In this document: positions 35,725 to 43,995 of the stretch, in pieces
Position numbering within the stretch: the first letter of the stretch is position 1
Layout of the letters: each line of letters begins with the position of its first letter
Source: Parundibacterium terreum
GTDB taxonomy: Bacteria > Pseudomonadota > Gammaproteobacteria > Burkholderiales > Burkholderiaceae_D
Assembly (NCBI RefSeq): GCF_014636315.1
Contig: NZ_BMED01000001.1
Location: forward strand, 372,316-436,315
Length of the DNA stretch: 64,000 bases
Direction of reading: 5' to 3'
Made by a program: the position numbers and the translations under genes
The notes under the pieces: model-generated
The model's input: the letters and a program-made list of their open reading frames with translations, nothing else
Databases searched by the model: none
Told to the model about the DNA's origin: nothing

Positions 35725-35774
35725 GAAAAACAAAATTATAGCATAGGCATTTTTCGTTTGTCACTACCTTTTCA

Positions 35775-37652
35775 TCAAATTTCTACTTGCGAGCCTACTT
35801 CGATAACTCGGTTGGTTGGAACCTGATAATAATCGGCTGCATCGCGCGCATTGCGGGACAAGGTAACGAACAGCCATTCGCGCCACATCGCCATACCGCC
35901 GCCTGGGCGCGAAATAATAGTCTGGCGCGCGATGAAATAAGAAGTCTCCATCGGCTCAAATTCCAATCCATGCGCAGCGCACAGCTCCAGCGCCTTTGGA
36001 ATGTCCGGCTCGTTCTTGAAGCCGTAAAACACATCCAGCTGAAAACAGTTATGGCCGAGATCCGTGATCTTGATGCGATCGGAGAAAGGCACCCACGGAA
36101 TATCCGTATTGTGCAAAGTCAGAAACACGACGCGTTCATGCAGGATTTTATTGTGAGACAAATTATGCAGCAACGCATGCGGCACGCCATCGGCTTCGCC
36201 ACGCAGGAAAATCGCCGTGCCGGCAACACGCGTAGGCGGCGACACGAACAGCGACTCCAAAAAATCCTCCAGCGGAATTGCATGCTTGCGCAAATTGTCG
36301 AACACCAGTTCGCGGCCGCCCTTCCATGTCACCATGATGGTAAACATCAGGCCACCCAGCACGACCGGGAACCAGCCGCCCTGGAAGAACTTCAATGCAT
36401 TGGCAGAGAACAATGCCGCATCAATCACGAAGAAGAAGCCTGTCGCCAGGAAGCAGATGGCCAGATTATATTTCCAGCCATAGCGGATCACGAAGAAAGT
36501 CAATATCGAGGTGATCAGCATGGTGCCGGTGACTGCGATACCGTAAGCCGACGCCAGCGCGGAGGAGGAGCCGAAGCCGACCACCACGCCCACCACCACC
36601 AGCAACTGCAGCCAGTTGACGATAGGGATGTAGATCTGGCCTATTTCTTTTGCTGAAGTGTGAATGATCTTCATTCGCGGCAGGAAGCCGAGCGAGATCG
36701 CCTCCTTGGTCATTGAGAATGCGCCGGAGATGGTTGCCTGCGAGGCGATAACCGCCGCCACCGTAGATAAAACAACCAAAGGAAAAACACTCCATGGACC
36801 CAGTTGCTGATAAAACGGATTGCTGACCGCTTCAGGGCGAGCAATCAGCAAGGCGCCCTGCCCCAGATAATTCAATGCCAAAGCAGGAAACACGATCAAA
36901 AACCACGCAACGCGAATAGGCTTGCGGCCGAAATGCCCCATGTCCGCATATAACGCCTCCGCGCCGGTAAAGGCCAGCACAACGGCACCCAAGGCCAGGA
37001 AACCCAGGTAGCGGTGATAATTAAGGAACTCCATCGCGTACATGGGATTCAGTGCCCGCAATATGCTTGGCATCTTGATGATATTCACCAGGCCCATCGC
37101 CGCCAGCACGACAAACCACAAGATCATGATGGGGCCAAATAATTTGCCTATGCCGGACGTGCCCCTGTACTGCACTGAGTACAAGGCAATCAATACTGCC
37201 AGCGTAATGGGGATCACATAAGGCTTGAAGGTAGGCGTCGCCACCTCCAGCCCCTCTATCGCCGAGAGCACCGAGATCGCCGGCGTAATGACGCCATCGC
37301 CGTAAAACAGCGAGGCGCCAAACAAGCCCAGCACCATCAGCACAAAATGCCAGCGGGATAATTTGGTGACCGACTCCAGCGCCAGTGCGGTCAGCGCCAT
37401 GATGCCTCCCTCGCCACGGTTATCCGCGCGCAGAATCAGGGTGACATATTTGACTGCGACGATGAAAAACAGCCCCCAGAAAATCAGGGATACAACGCCG
37501 AAAATATTTGCTTGATCTAGTGCGAGGCCATGCTCTTTTGAAAACACCTCTTTCATCGTGTAAAGAGGGCTAGTGCCGATATCGCCGTAGACGATACCGA
37601 TAGCAGCCAGCGTTAGAGCGCTGAGGCTGCTTTTAGTATGTTGGGTAGACAA
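35775..37652 (-). CDS. kup: Low-affinity potassium uptake protein Kup
   Basis: A 625-residue potassium-proton symporter of the KUP/HAK/KT family. IGIVYGDIGTSPLYTMKEVF at the start and YGDGVITPAISVLSAIEGL near 118 are the family signatures. About 12 membrane segments fill residues 15-450, followed by a cytosolic tail of about 170 residues with HNLSHNKILHERVVFLTL. The length is normal. It is the last recognisable gene of this strand before the second tRNA-Arg. Confidence 0.97.
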   Translation of the reverse strand: MSTQHTKSSLSALTLAAIGIVYGDIGTSPLYTMKEVFSKEHGLALDQANIFGVVSLIFWGLFFIVAVKYVTLILRADNRGEGGIMALTALALESVTKLSRWHFVLMVLGLFGASLFYGDGVITPAISVLSAIEGLEVATPTFKPYVIPITLAVLIALYSVQYRGTSGIGKLFGPIMILWFVVLAAMGLVNIIKMPSILRALNPMYAMEFLNYHRYLGFLALGAVVLAFTGAEALYADMGHFGRKPIRVAWFLIVFPALALNYLGQGALLIARPEAVSNPFYQQLGPWSVFPLVVLSTVAAVIASQATISGAFSMTKEAISLGFLPRMKIIHTSAKEIGQIYIPIVNWLQLLVVVGVVVGFGSSSALASAYGIAVTGTMLITSILTFFVIRYGWKYNLAICFLATGFFFVIDAALFSANALKFFQGGWFPVVLGGLMFTIMVTWKGGRELVFDNLRKHAIPLEDFLESLFVSPPTRVAGTAIFLRGEADGVPHALLHNLSHNKILHERVVFLTLHNTDIPWVPFSDRIKITDLGHNCFQLDVFYGFKNEPDIPKALELCAAHGLEFEPMETSYFIARQTIISRPGGGMAMWREWLFVTLSRNARDAADYYQVPTNRVIEVGSQVEI

Positions 37653-37864
37653 GTGAATACCTAGTTATTATTGGTGCATTGCACAATAGGTGATTCCCGA
37701 TCGAATTTCAAGATGGAAATCAAATTTTCCACATGCTTATGTAAATGCGCAACAGAATGCCAGTTTTGCACAAAATCCGGTTGCAGCATAGTCAAAAAAA
37801 TACTAAGCCTGAGGCAAGCATGCCTTAAACATAAGGCGCGCAGGCTGCAAGCCACAAACAAAAA

Positions 37865-37882
37865 GCCCCGCATTTGCGGGGC
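37865..37882. terminator. Strong unassigned bidirectional terminator
   Basis: GCCCCGC (37865-37871) pairs with GCGGGGC (37876-37882) around ATTT, with A5 before and T5 after, so the stem can extend to 12 bp. It lies 213 bases upstream of the kup ATG and 267 bases beyond the nrtR stop. No protein gene ends close to it on either strand. It could end nrtR read-through or a small RNA read rightwards from about 37680. Confidence 0.85.
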
Positions 37883-37903
37883 TTTTTGTTTATTTCTTAA
37901 ATA

Positions 37904-37987
37904 CAGTAATACATGAGTGGATTCCCGAAACCCAGTTCTATCTGAAAAGTGGCTCCGACGTGAAAAGAATCAACTCATGTATTACTG
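37904..37987. repeat. Large inverted repeat, 21-base arms
   Basis: The arms 37904-37924 and 37967-37987 pair at 20 of 21 positions (outer 15 bp CAGTAATACATGAGT, one mismatch, inner GATTC) around a 42-base centre. It could be the ends of a tiny mobile element, a long RNA hairpin or a regulator site. It lies in the 496-bp kup-nrtR gap; the rest of that gap shows only the two terminators listed separately. Confidence 0.85.
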
Positions 37988-38102
37988 CAATATGAATCTC
38001 TTAGCCAATGCAATCTAGTAGATAACCACAAGCACTGCGACATTCATTGGAAATAAATATACCACTGGTGTTTTTCTATTGCAAGCATTTTTCTGAGAAA
38101 TG

Positions 38103-38120
38103 CCGTCTGCAGCAAGACGG
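38103..38120 (-). terminator. Probable terminator of nrtR
   Basis: CCGTCT (38103-38108) pairs with AGACGG (38115-38120) around GCAGCA. On the minus strand CATTTCTC follows, a weak T-rich tail, 29 bases after the nrtR stop. Confidence 0.5.
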
Positions 38121-38148
38121 TCGCATTTGATGGCCAGCCAGGCATCTA

Positions 38149-38823
38149 TCACAAGCCGCGCTCAAGCAGACTCAGATGCTCCCTGTGCTCCGGCCTGAGC
38201 CGGTACAGCTGTGCAGGCCTGTGCGCACCAGCCAAGCCAAATCTCCCGTCAACCTCTTCCAGCATCCCCATCTCACTCATCTTGCGGCGAAAGCTGACCT
38301 TGTTCAACTCCCCTCCCATCAAGGCTTCGTACACGCGCTGCAGTTGTGGCAAGGTAAAATTTTCCCCGGCAAGATAGCAAGGCAGCGATGAATACTGGCT
38401 CTTGTTGCGCAAGCGATCCACTGCCATGCCGATGATGGCCTGATGATCAAACGGCAGTTGCATGAGTTTATCCACATCCACCAGCCGAATTTGATCGCGA
38501 CCGGAATGGCCCACCTGCTCAACGATATCAATCGACACCAACGCATAATAAACAATGGACAAAGACCAGCCGCGCGGGTCCCGCGCCGGACCGGAAAATG
38601 TCGCCAGCTGCTCCAGATAAGGCGCAGTAATATGCGCCTTTTCCTTCAGCACTCGCAATGCCGCCCCGCGGGCATCAGCATCTTCTTCCGCGTGAATAAA
38701 GCCCCCAGGCAAGGCCAGCACATCTTTGAACGGCTCCTTGTCGCGTTTTAATAAAGCAACCTGCAGCGCGCCCTCCTTCAGCGTCAGCAAAACCAGATCC
38801 ACTGTGCAAATTATCTGATTCAT
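38149..38823 (-). CDS. nrtR: NrtR, NUDIX-type repressor of NAD metabolism
   Basis: A 224-residue regulator with an N-terminal NUDIX-fold sensor domain (about 1-140) and a C-terminal winged helix-turn-helix (about 150-220, with FTLPQLQRVYEALMG and NKVSFRRKM). The NUDIX box from LPGGFIHAEEDAD continues RVLKEK instead of REUXEE, so the catalytic acids are partly lost. This fits a ligand sensor rather than an active hydrolase. NrtR proteins bind ADP-ribose and then release their operators. It is divergent from the NAD salvage operon, as expected for its regulator. Confidence 0.9.
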   Translation of the reverse strand: MNQIICTVDLVLLTLKEGALQVALLKRDKEPFKDVLALPGGFIHAEEDADARGAALRVLKEKAHITAPYLEQLATFSGPARDPRGWSLSIVYYALVSIDIVEQVGHSGRDQIRLVDVDKLMQLPFDHQAIIGMAVDRLRNKSQYSSLPCYLAGENFTLPQLQRVYEALMGGELNKVSFRRKMSEMGMLEEVDGRFGLAGAHRPAQLYRLRPEHREHLSLLERGL

Positions 38824-38871
38824 AGGTTACTCCAGGCTCTTTCTCGCATTGTTTTCCAACTTCACTACTTG

Positions 38872-38891
38872 TTAGTTTAAATGTTGACTAA
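38872..38891. promoter_or_regulatory. Candidate NrtR operator
   Basis: TTAGT, 10 bases, ACTAA is an inverted repeat 48 bases upstream of nrtR and 134 bases upstream of the salvage operon. A second, looser pair TACTTA and TAAGTA brackets the AT-rich promoter-like tract further right (about 38957-38983). The assignment to NrtR is by position and symmetry only. Confidence 0.45.
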
Positions 38892-39025
38892 AGATAAGCT
38901 CAGTGAAAAAAACTGTCAACACCAATGGGTACTAAAATTAAAAAAAGACACTTTTACTTAGTTGCATTTTTAATTTAAGTATCCTACACTAGAATCATCA
39001 TCACCTCAAAGCCAGGATGAACATC

Positions 39026-39892
39026 ATGCGCAGCACGCACCTGTTAATCATTGACCCGCAGAATGATTTTTGCGATCTGCCCCAGGACTACTTACCCTTT
39101 GACCCAGCTTCCAATAGCAGGGTCTCACCGGCTCTGCCGGTGCCCGGAGCGCACGCCGATATGCAACGGCTGGCACAATTTATAGATCGCGCCGGTGCCG
39201 GCATCAGCGATATCAGCATCACGCTGGATTCTCACCACAGGCTGGACATTGCCCATCCCGGCTTTTGGCAAACTGCCGAGAAGCAGCAAGTGACCCCATT
39301 CACACAGATCTCCGCAGCAGAAGTGCGCAGCGGCGTATACCAGCCCCGCAAATCGACGGATCTGGCGCGCGCACTCAGCTACCTGGATGCACTGGAAAGC
39401 GCAGGCCGTTATCAATTGATGGTGTGGCCGGTACATTGCGAGATAGGTTCATGGGGGCAAAATATCCATGCCGATGTGCATGCAGCGTATAACCGCTGGG
39501 AAGATGCCTCGCAGCGCAGCGTGAGTAAGCTGAGCAAGGGCTCCAACCCCTGGACCGAGCATTATTCTGCAATCATGGCGGAAGTACCCGATGCAGAAGA
39601 CCCCGCGACCCAGCTTAATCGCGCTTTTATCGATATGCTTGCCCAATCAGACCAGATCCTGATTGCAGGCGAAGCCGGCAGCCACTGCGTGAAAGCCACT
39701 ACCGAGCACATCGTTGACAACTTCGGTCCACACTCCCTGTCCAGGCTGGTACTGCTCACCGATTGCATCAGCCCGGTGTCCGGATTCGATTCGCAATACA
39801 GGGATTTCCTTGGCGATATGCAGTCGAAAGGCCTGCGCCTGGCGCAAAGCACCGAGCTACTGCCTGAATTACTGGCCAGGCGCGCAGCTTGA
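39026..39892 (+). CDS. Nicotinamidase-like cysteine hydrolase
   Basis: A protein of about 288 residues of the isochorismatase/PncA fold. LLIIDPQNDFCD carries the catalytic Asp, VWPVHCEIGSWG a substrate-region motif, and GEAGSHCVKATTEH the nucleophilic Cys. In the pathway it would deamidate nicotinamide to nicotinate, the substrate of the next gene. It is longer than the common PncA of about 210 residues, so a related amide could be the substrate; the neighbours favour nicotinamide. The ATG at 39026 has AGGA eight bases upstream, whereas the ATG at 39017 sits directly on that AGGA. Confidence 0.82.
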   Translation: MRSTHLLIIDPQNDFCDLPQDYLPFDPASNSRVSPALPVPGAHADMQRLAQFIDRAGAGISDISITLDSHHRLDIAHPGFWQTAEKQQVTPFTQISAAEVRSGVYQPRKSTDLARALSYLDALESAGRYQLMVWPVHCEIGSWGQNIHADVHAAYNRWEDASQRSVSKLSKGSNPWTEHYSAIMAEVPDAEDPATQLNRAFIDMLAQSDQILIAGEAGSHCVKATTEHIVDNFGPHSLSRLVLLTDCISPVSGFDSQYRDFLGDMQSKGLRLAQSTELLPELLARRAA

Positions 39893-39986
39893 GTATGCCA
39901 TTGGTTCCAGTCGCTGCTGCTGACCGGCACATCACGCAAAACCTATCAAAAAGCCTGTTCGGCGATCACACCGGAAAACAAGAACA

Positions 39987-41174
39987 ATGAAAACCATCCT
40001 ACGCAGCCTGCTGGAAAACGATCTGTATAAGTTCACGATGTGGCAAGCGCTGCTGCACAGCCATCCGAATACCCAGACTGAGTATTCTTTCGTGTGCCGT
40101 AATACGCCCGCCTATCCTCTGGCAGAGCTGAGAGACGAAGTGAATGAAGCGCTCGACCACTTGTGCACAATGTCGTTCACTGAAGAAGAGCTGGCCTATC
40201 TGCGCAGCCTGCGCTTCATCAAGAGTGATTTTGTCGACTTCCTGACAGTATTCCGCTTCCAGCGCAGACTGATCAGCGTGGAGCTGGATGGGGACAAACT
40301 GGTCATCCAGGCCAAAGGGCCGCAAGTGCATGTGATGGGCTTTGAAATTTATGTGCTGTATATCGTCAATGAACTCTACTTCCGCCGCTTTGATGCGGAG
40401 CCATTGCTGGCTGAGGGGCGCCGGCGCCTGAGCGCAAAAATCGAAGTATTGAAAGCATTCAGTAAAGAGCCTGCACGCAAAAATTCTTTCGGCTTCTTCG
40501 ATTTTGGCTTACGGCGTCGTTTTTCCGGCGCATGGCAGGAAGAAGTCGTTGCTACGCTGGCACGCGAAATCCCCACTTACTTCAATGGCACTTCCAACGT
40601 CTATCTGGCAAAGAAATACAATCTGGTCCCAATAGGAACCATGGCGCATGAGTACCTGCAATCCTATCAGTCCTTTGGCGTACGCCTGCGCGATTTTCAA
40701 AAGGCCGCACTGGAAGGCTGGGTGCAGGAATACCGTGGCGACCTGGGTACCGCACTGACCGATGTGGTCGGCATGGATGCCTTCCTGGCCGACTTTGATC
40801 TTTACTTCGCCAAGCTTTTTGACGGCTTACGCCATGACTCCGGCGATCCTGTCGTATGGGGAGAGAAGGCAATCGCGCACTATGAAAAACTGCGCGTCAA
40901 TCCCAACACCAAGCGCCTGGTATTTTCGGATGGGCTGGATTTTGACACCGCGCTATCCTTATACCGGCACTTCGCCGACCGGACCATGACAGCCTTCGGC
41001 ATAGGCACCTACCTGACCAATGACATGGGCATCACGCCGCTGAACATTGTGATGAAGCTGGTATCGTGCAATGGACAGGCAGTGGCCAAACTGTCCGATG
41101 CTCCAGGAAAGACCCTGTGCAAGGATGAAACCTTCCTCGCCTATCTGCGGCAAGTCTTCAATCATCCAGCGTAG
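39987..41174 (+). CDS. pncB: Nicotinate phosphoribosyltransferase
   Basis: A 395-residue enzyme that makes nicotinate mononucleotide from nicotinate and PRPP with [19 protein letters not shown] is the typical start, EYSFVCRNT follows, [14 protein letters not shown] holds the active-site His/Arg region, and [13 protein letters not shown] and [10 protein letters not shown] are the phosphoribosyl-binding segments. The length is normal. It is the second gene of the operon, 94 bp after the hydrolase. Confidence 0.97.
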   Translation: MKTILRSLLENDLYKFTMWQALLHSHPNTQTEYSFVCRNTPAYPLAELRDEVNEALDHLCTMSFTEEELAYLRSLRFIKSDFVDFLTVFRFQRRLISVELDGDKLVIQAKGPQVHVMGFEIYVLYIVNELYFRRFDAEPLLAEGRRRLSAKIEVLKAFSKEPARKNSFGFFDFGLRRRFSGAWQEEVVATLAREIPTYFNGTSNVYLAKKYNLVPIGTMAHEYLQSYQSFGVRLRDFQKAALEGWVQEYRGDLGTALTDVVGMDAFLADFDLYFAKLFDGLRHDSGDPVVWGEKAIAHYEKLRVNPNTKRLVFSDGLDFDTALSLYRHFADRTMTAFGIGTYLTNDMGITPLNIVMKLVSCNGQAVAKLSDAPGKTLCKDETFLAYLRQVFNHPA

Positions 41175-41237
41175 GCGATCATAAGGAAGCACTTGTTTTA
41201 ATAAACTTCGGCCCTTACTGACGAGACAAACAACGCC

Positions 41238-42932
41238 ATGCTGAACATCGCACTTGCGCAACTGAATTACACCGTTGGCGATTTTTCCGCCAACACCACG
41301 GCGATCATCTCGCATATGCGCCGCGCAGCAGCGGCATCTGCCGATATCGCCGTTTTTTCCGAACTCGCTATTTGCGGCTACTATCCCGGTGACCTGCTGG
41401 AAGACAGCAGTTTTCTGGCACGTTGCGATGCCGCCCTGGACGAAATCATTCGCACTTCCGCCGAATTGCCGGAGCTGGTCACAGTAGTGGGCACGGCACG
41501 CCGCAATAATGGCCCCGGCAAACCTCTGCACAACAGCTTACTCGCCATTCGCAACGGTCAGATCATTGCCGAGTATTACAAACAGTTGCTACCTACTTAT
41601 GGCATCTTCGATGAATACCGTCATTTTGAACCGGGGCCGCAAACGGCTTGCACGCTCAGCGTCAGGGAACATCGCGTCGGCTTCATGATTTGCGAAGACG
41701 GCTGGAATCAGCCGGGACTGGACTATAAGGTCAATCCCTTTGACGCACTAAAACAAGCCACCCCGGAACTCGTGATCAGCATTAATGCCAGTCCATCCGA
41801 CATTGGCAAGCGCAAAAAAAGGCATTCAACCATATCCAAAGCCTGCCAGGAAACACAATTGCCTATCCTGTTCGTCAACCAGACAGGCGGGCAGGACCAA
41901 CTGGTGTTTGATGGGGCTTCTTTTGCTGTCACGCCGGATCAGGGCGTGGTTTTTGAAGCCTCCCAATTCGAAGAGGATTTTCAGTGCATAGGATTTGATG
42001 CCGGTGCATTCATGAAGGACGGCCTTCCGCTACTTGCGTCTGCCCTGGTGGATTTGCCAGTTGAAGAATTCACTCGCCGCCAGATACTGCTCGGCTTGCG
42101 CGACTATGCGCGCCGTTGCGGCTTCAGCAAAGTCGTCGTGGGATCGTCGGGCGGCATAGACTCGGCTTTGACGCTGGCACTGGCGGCACAGGCACTGGGT
42201 GCCGAAAACGTGATTGCCATTACCATGCCGTCCGTGTGGTCCAGCGAAGGATCGGTGTCTGACTCTGTGGATTTATGCAAAAATCTCGGCATCCGCTTGC
42301 ACACTCACCCGGTTGCCGACCTGGTCAAACAATTCAGCACCGGATTCGAGCACAGTTTTGACACGCCGCTGCGCGGTTTACCGCTGGAAAATCTGCAGGC
42401 CCGCATTCGCGGCACCATATTGATGGAGTATTCCAACAGCTTTGGCGCCCTGCTGCTCACTACCGGCAACAAGAGTGAGATATCGGTCGGCTACTGCACC
42501 CTGTATGGAGACACCAATGGTGGCCTGGGCCTGATAGGCGATCTGTACAAAACGGAAGTGTATGCACTGTCCCGCCATATCAACCAGCAGGCTGGACGCG
42601 AGTTGATACCTGAACCCATCATTAGCAAGCCTCCGTCCGCCGAACTGGCGCCGGATCAAAAAGATACCGACAGCCTGCCGCCCTATGAAGTGCAGGATGA
42701 AATACTGAAATGGCACCTGGAAGGCGACAGGATGCCGCCTGCCGAAGCCAAGGCGGCGCGCAACCACGTGCAAGGGCTGCAGACCAGCGAAGAAGGTCGC
42801 CAGCTAGTCGCGCGCATACTGGCCATGGTCGCCAGGAACGAATACAAACGGCGCCAGGCGCCGCCGCTGATCAGGGTGCGCTCGCGCGCCTTCGGCAGCG
42901 GCCGCCAGATGCCTCTTGCCGCTAAATATTGA
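41238..42932 (+). CDS. nadE: Glutamine-dependent NAD synthetase
   Basis: A 564-residue enzyme that converts nicotinate adenine dinucleotide to NAD with ammonia from glutamine. The N-terminal nitrilase-type glutaminase domain (1-265) has the triad Glu42 (FSELAICG), Lys115 (YYKQLLPTYG) and Cys152 (MICEDGW). The C-terminal synthetase domain has the ATP-pyrophosphatase loop SSGGIDSA from residue 303 and TGNKSEISVGYCTLYGD near 412. It is followed 16 bp later by nadM. Confidence 0.97.
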   Translation: MLNIALAQLNYTVGDFSANTTAIISHMRRAAAASADIAVFSELAICGYYPGDLLEDSSFLARCDAALDEIIRTSAELPELVTVVGTARRNNGPGKPLHNSLLAIRNGQIIAEYYKQLLPTYGIFDEYRHFEPGPQTACTLSVREHRVGFMICEDGWNQPGLDYKVNPFDALKQATPELVISINASPSDIGKRKKRHSTISKACQETQLPILFVNQTGGQDQLVFDGASFAVTPDQGVVFEASQFEEDFQCIGFDAGAFMKDGLPLLASALVDLPVEEFTRRQILLGLRDYARRCGFSKVVVGSSGGIDSALTLALAAQALGAENVIAITMPSVWSSEGSVSDSVDLCKNLGIRLHTHPVADLVKQFSTGFEHSFDTPLRGLPLENLQARIRGTILMEYSNSFGALLLTTGNKSEISVGYCTLYGDTNGGLGLIGDLYKTEVYALSRHINQQAGRELIPEPIISKPPSAELAPDQKDTDSLPPYEVQDEILKWHLEGDRMPPAEAKAARNHVQGLQTSEEGRQLVARILAMVARNEYKRRQAPPLIRVRSRAFGSGRQMPLAAKY

Positions 42933-42948
42933 CATACCGGGAAAGACA

Positions 42949-43992
42949 ATGACTGCCAATTTTTCTGCCAAACTCGCGATCCTGATAGGCCGCTTCCAGC
43001 CCTTCCACAATGGCCATGCAGCGTTGCTGAAAAAAGCGCTGGAGAGCGCACCGAATGTCATCGTGATACTGGGATCGGCATTTCATGCGCGCAATCCCAA
43101 GAATCCTTTTACCTGGGAAGAACGCGCAACGATGATCGCCAACACGCTGGATGAGACCGAGCGCTCCCGCGTGTCTTACCTCCCTATACGAGATTATTAC
43201 GATGAAAAGCGCTGGGCAAAGGAGATATTAAAAGCCGTCAGTAAGCAGGCGCCCAATACGGGTAGCATTGCACTGGTGGGTCACTTTAAAGATGCCTCCA
43301 GCGGCTATCTGCGACACTTCCCGCAATGGAGTCTGATAGAGGTCGGCAACCAGGCGAATATTGACGCCAGCAACATCCGGCAAGTACTGTTTGAGGCCGA
43401 GAACCTGGATGTCTCCCTCAACGTGATCGCCGGCGCAATGCCGGAAACCATACGCCAGTATTTGAAGGCCTGGGCTTTACTTCCCTGCTACAAGGATCTG
43501 GTGCAGGAATATGCGGTACTACAAGCCTACAAGGCTTCCTGGAGCAGCGCGCCCTACCCGCCTATCTTCACCACCGTGGATGCCGTTGTTAAAACCGCGG
43601 GCCACGTGCTGCTGATCAAGCGAAAGAGACACCCGGGCCGGAATCTGTGGGCCTTGCCGGGCGGCTTCGTTGAACAATGGGAAACCGTGCTGCAAGCGGC
43701 AATACGTGAACTGGAAGAAGAAACCACACTGGGTGTGCTGAGCGATACTTTGCCGGATGCGCTGGCCGGCGTGCAGGTATTCGACCATCCCGACCGCAGC
43801 CTGCGTGGCCGCACCATCACGCATGCGCATTTCTTCGACCTGAAACATGAGCAGCTACCGGAAGTAGAAGCGGCTGACGACGCAGAAAGCGCCAGCTGGG
43901 TGCCGGTAGAAGAGCTGGCGGTAATGGAAGACCAGTTCTTTGATGACCATTTCCATATCCTGGATCACTTCCTGGCGCTGCTGAAGGATTGA
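42949..43992 (+). CDS. nadM: Bifunctional NMN adenylyltransferase / Nudix hydrolase NadM
   Basis: A 347-residue fusion. The N-terminal nucleotidyltransferase (1-175) has GRFQPFHNGH (residues 14-23) and makes NAD from NMN. The C-terminal Nudix domain (about 200-345) has GGFVEQWETV and RELEEETT; the usual Gly after the EE pair is Thr here. The Nudix half of relatives such as cyanobacterial Slr0787 cleaves ADP-ribose, which is the NrtR ligand, so this enzyme may help set the signal that controls its own operon. ATG 42949 (after GGGAAAGACA) is preferred over 42916. Confidence 0.92.
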   Translation: MTANFSAKLAILIGRFQPFHNGHAALLKKALESAPNVIVILGSAFHARNPKNPFTWEERATMIANTLDETERSRVSYLPIRDYYDEKRWAKEILKAVSKQAPNTGSIALVGHFKDASSGYLRHFPQWSLIEVGNQANIDASNIRQVLFEAENLDVSLNVIAGAMPETIRQYLKAWALLPCYKDLVQEYAVLQAYKASWSSAPYPPIFTTVDAVVKTAGHVLLIKRKRHPGRNLWALPGGFVEQWETVLQAAIRELEEETTLGVLSDTLPDALAGVQVFDHPDRSLRGRTITHAHFFDLKHEQLPEVEAADDAESASWVPVEELAVMEDQFFDDHFHILDHFLALLKD

Positions 43993-43995
43993 GAG

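Larger units (their letters stand above)
35606..35728. repeat. 123-bp perfect direct repeat, copy 2
   Basis: Identical to 31755-31877. It holds the second tRNA-Arg gene and terminator. The two copies face the same way and bracket 3.7 kb with four protein genes. Confidence 0.97.

Noticed and set aside
31755..35728. Integrated mobile element with its own integrase at the tRNA-Arg pair
   Set aside because: No integrase, transposase or phage gene lies in or beside the segment, so I report only the direct repeats.
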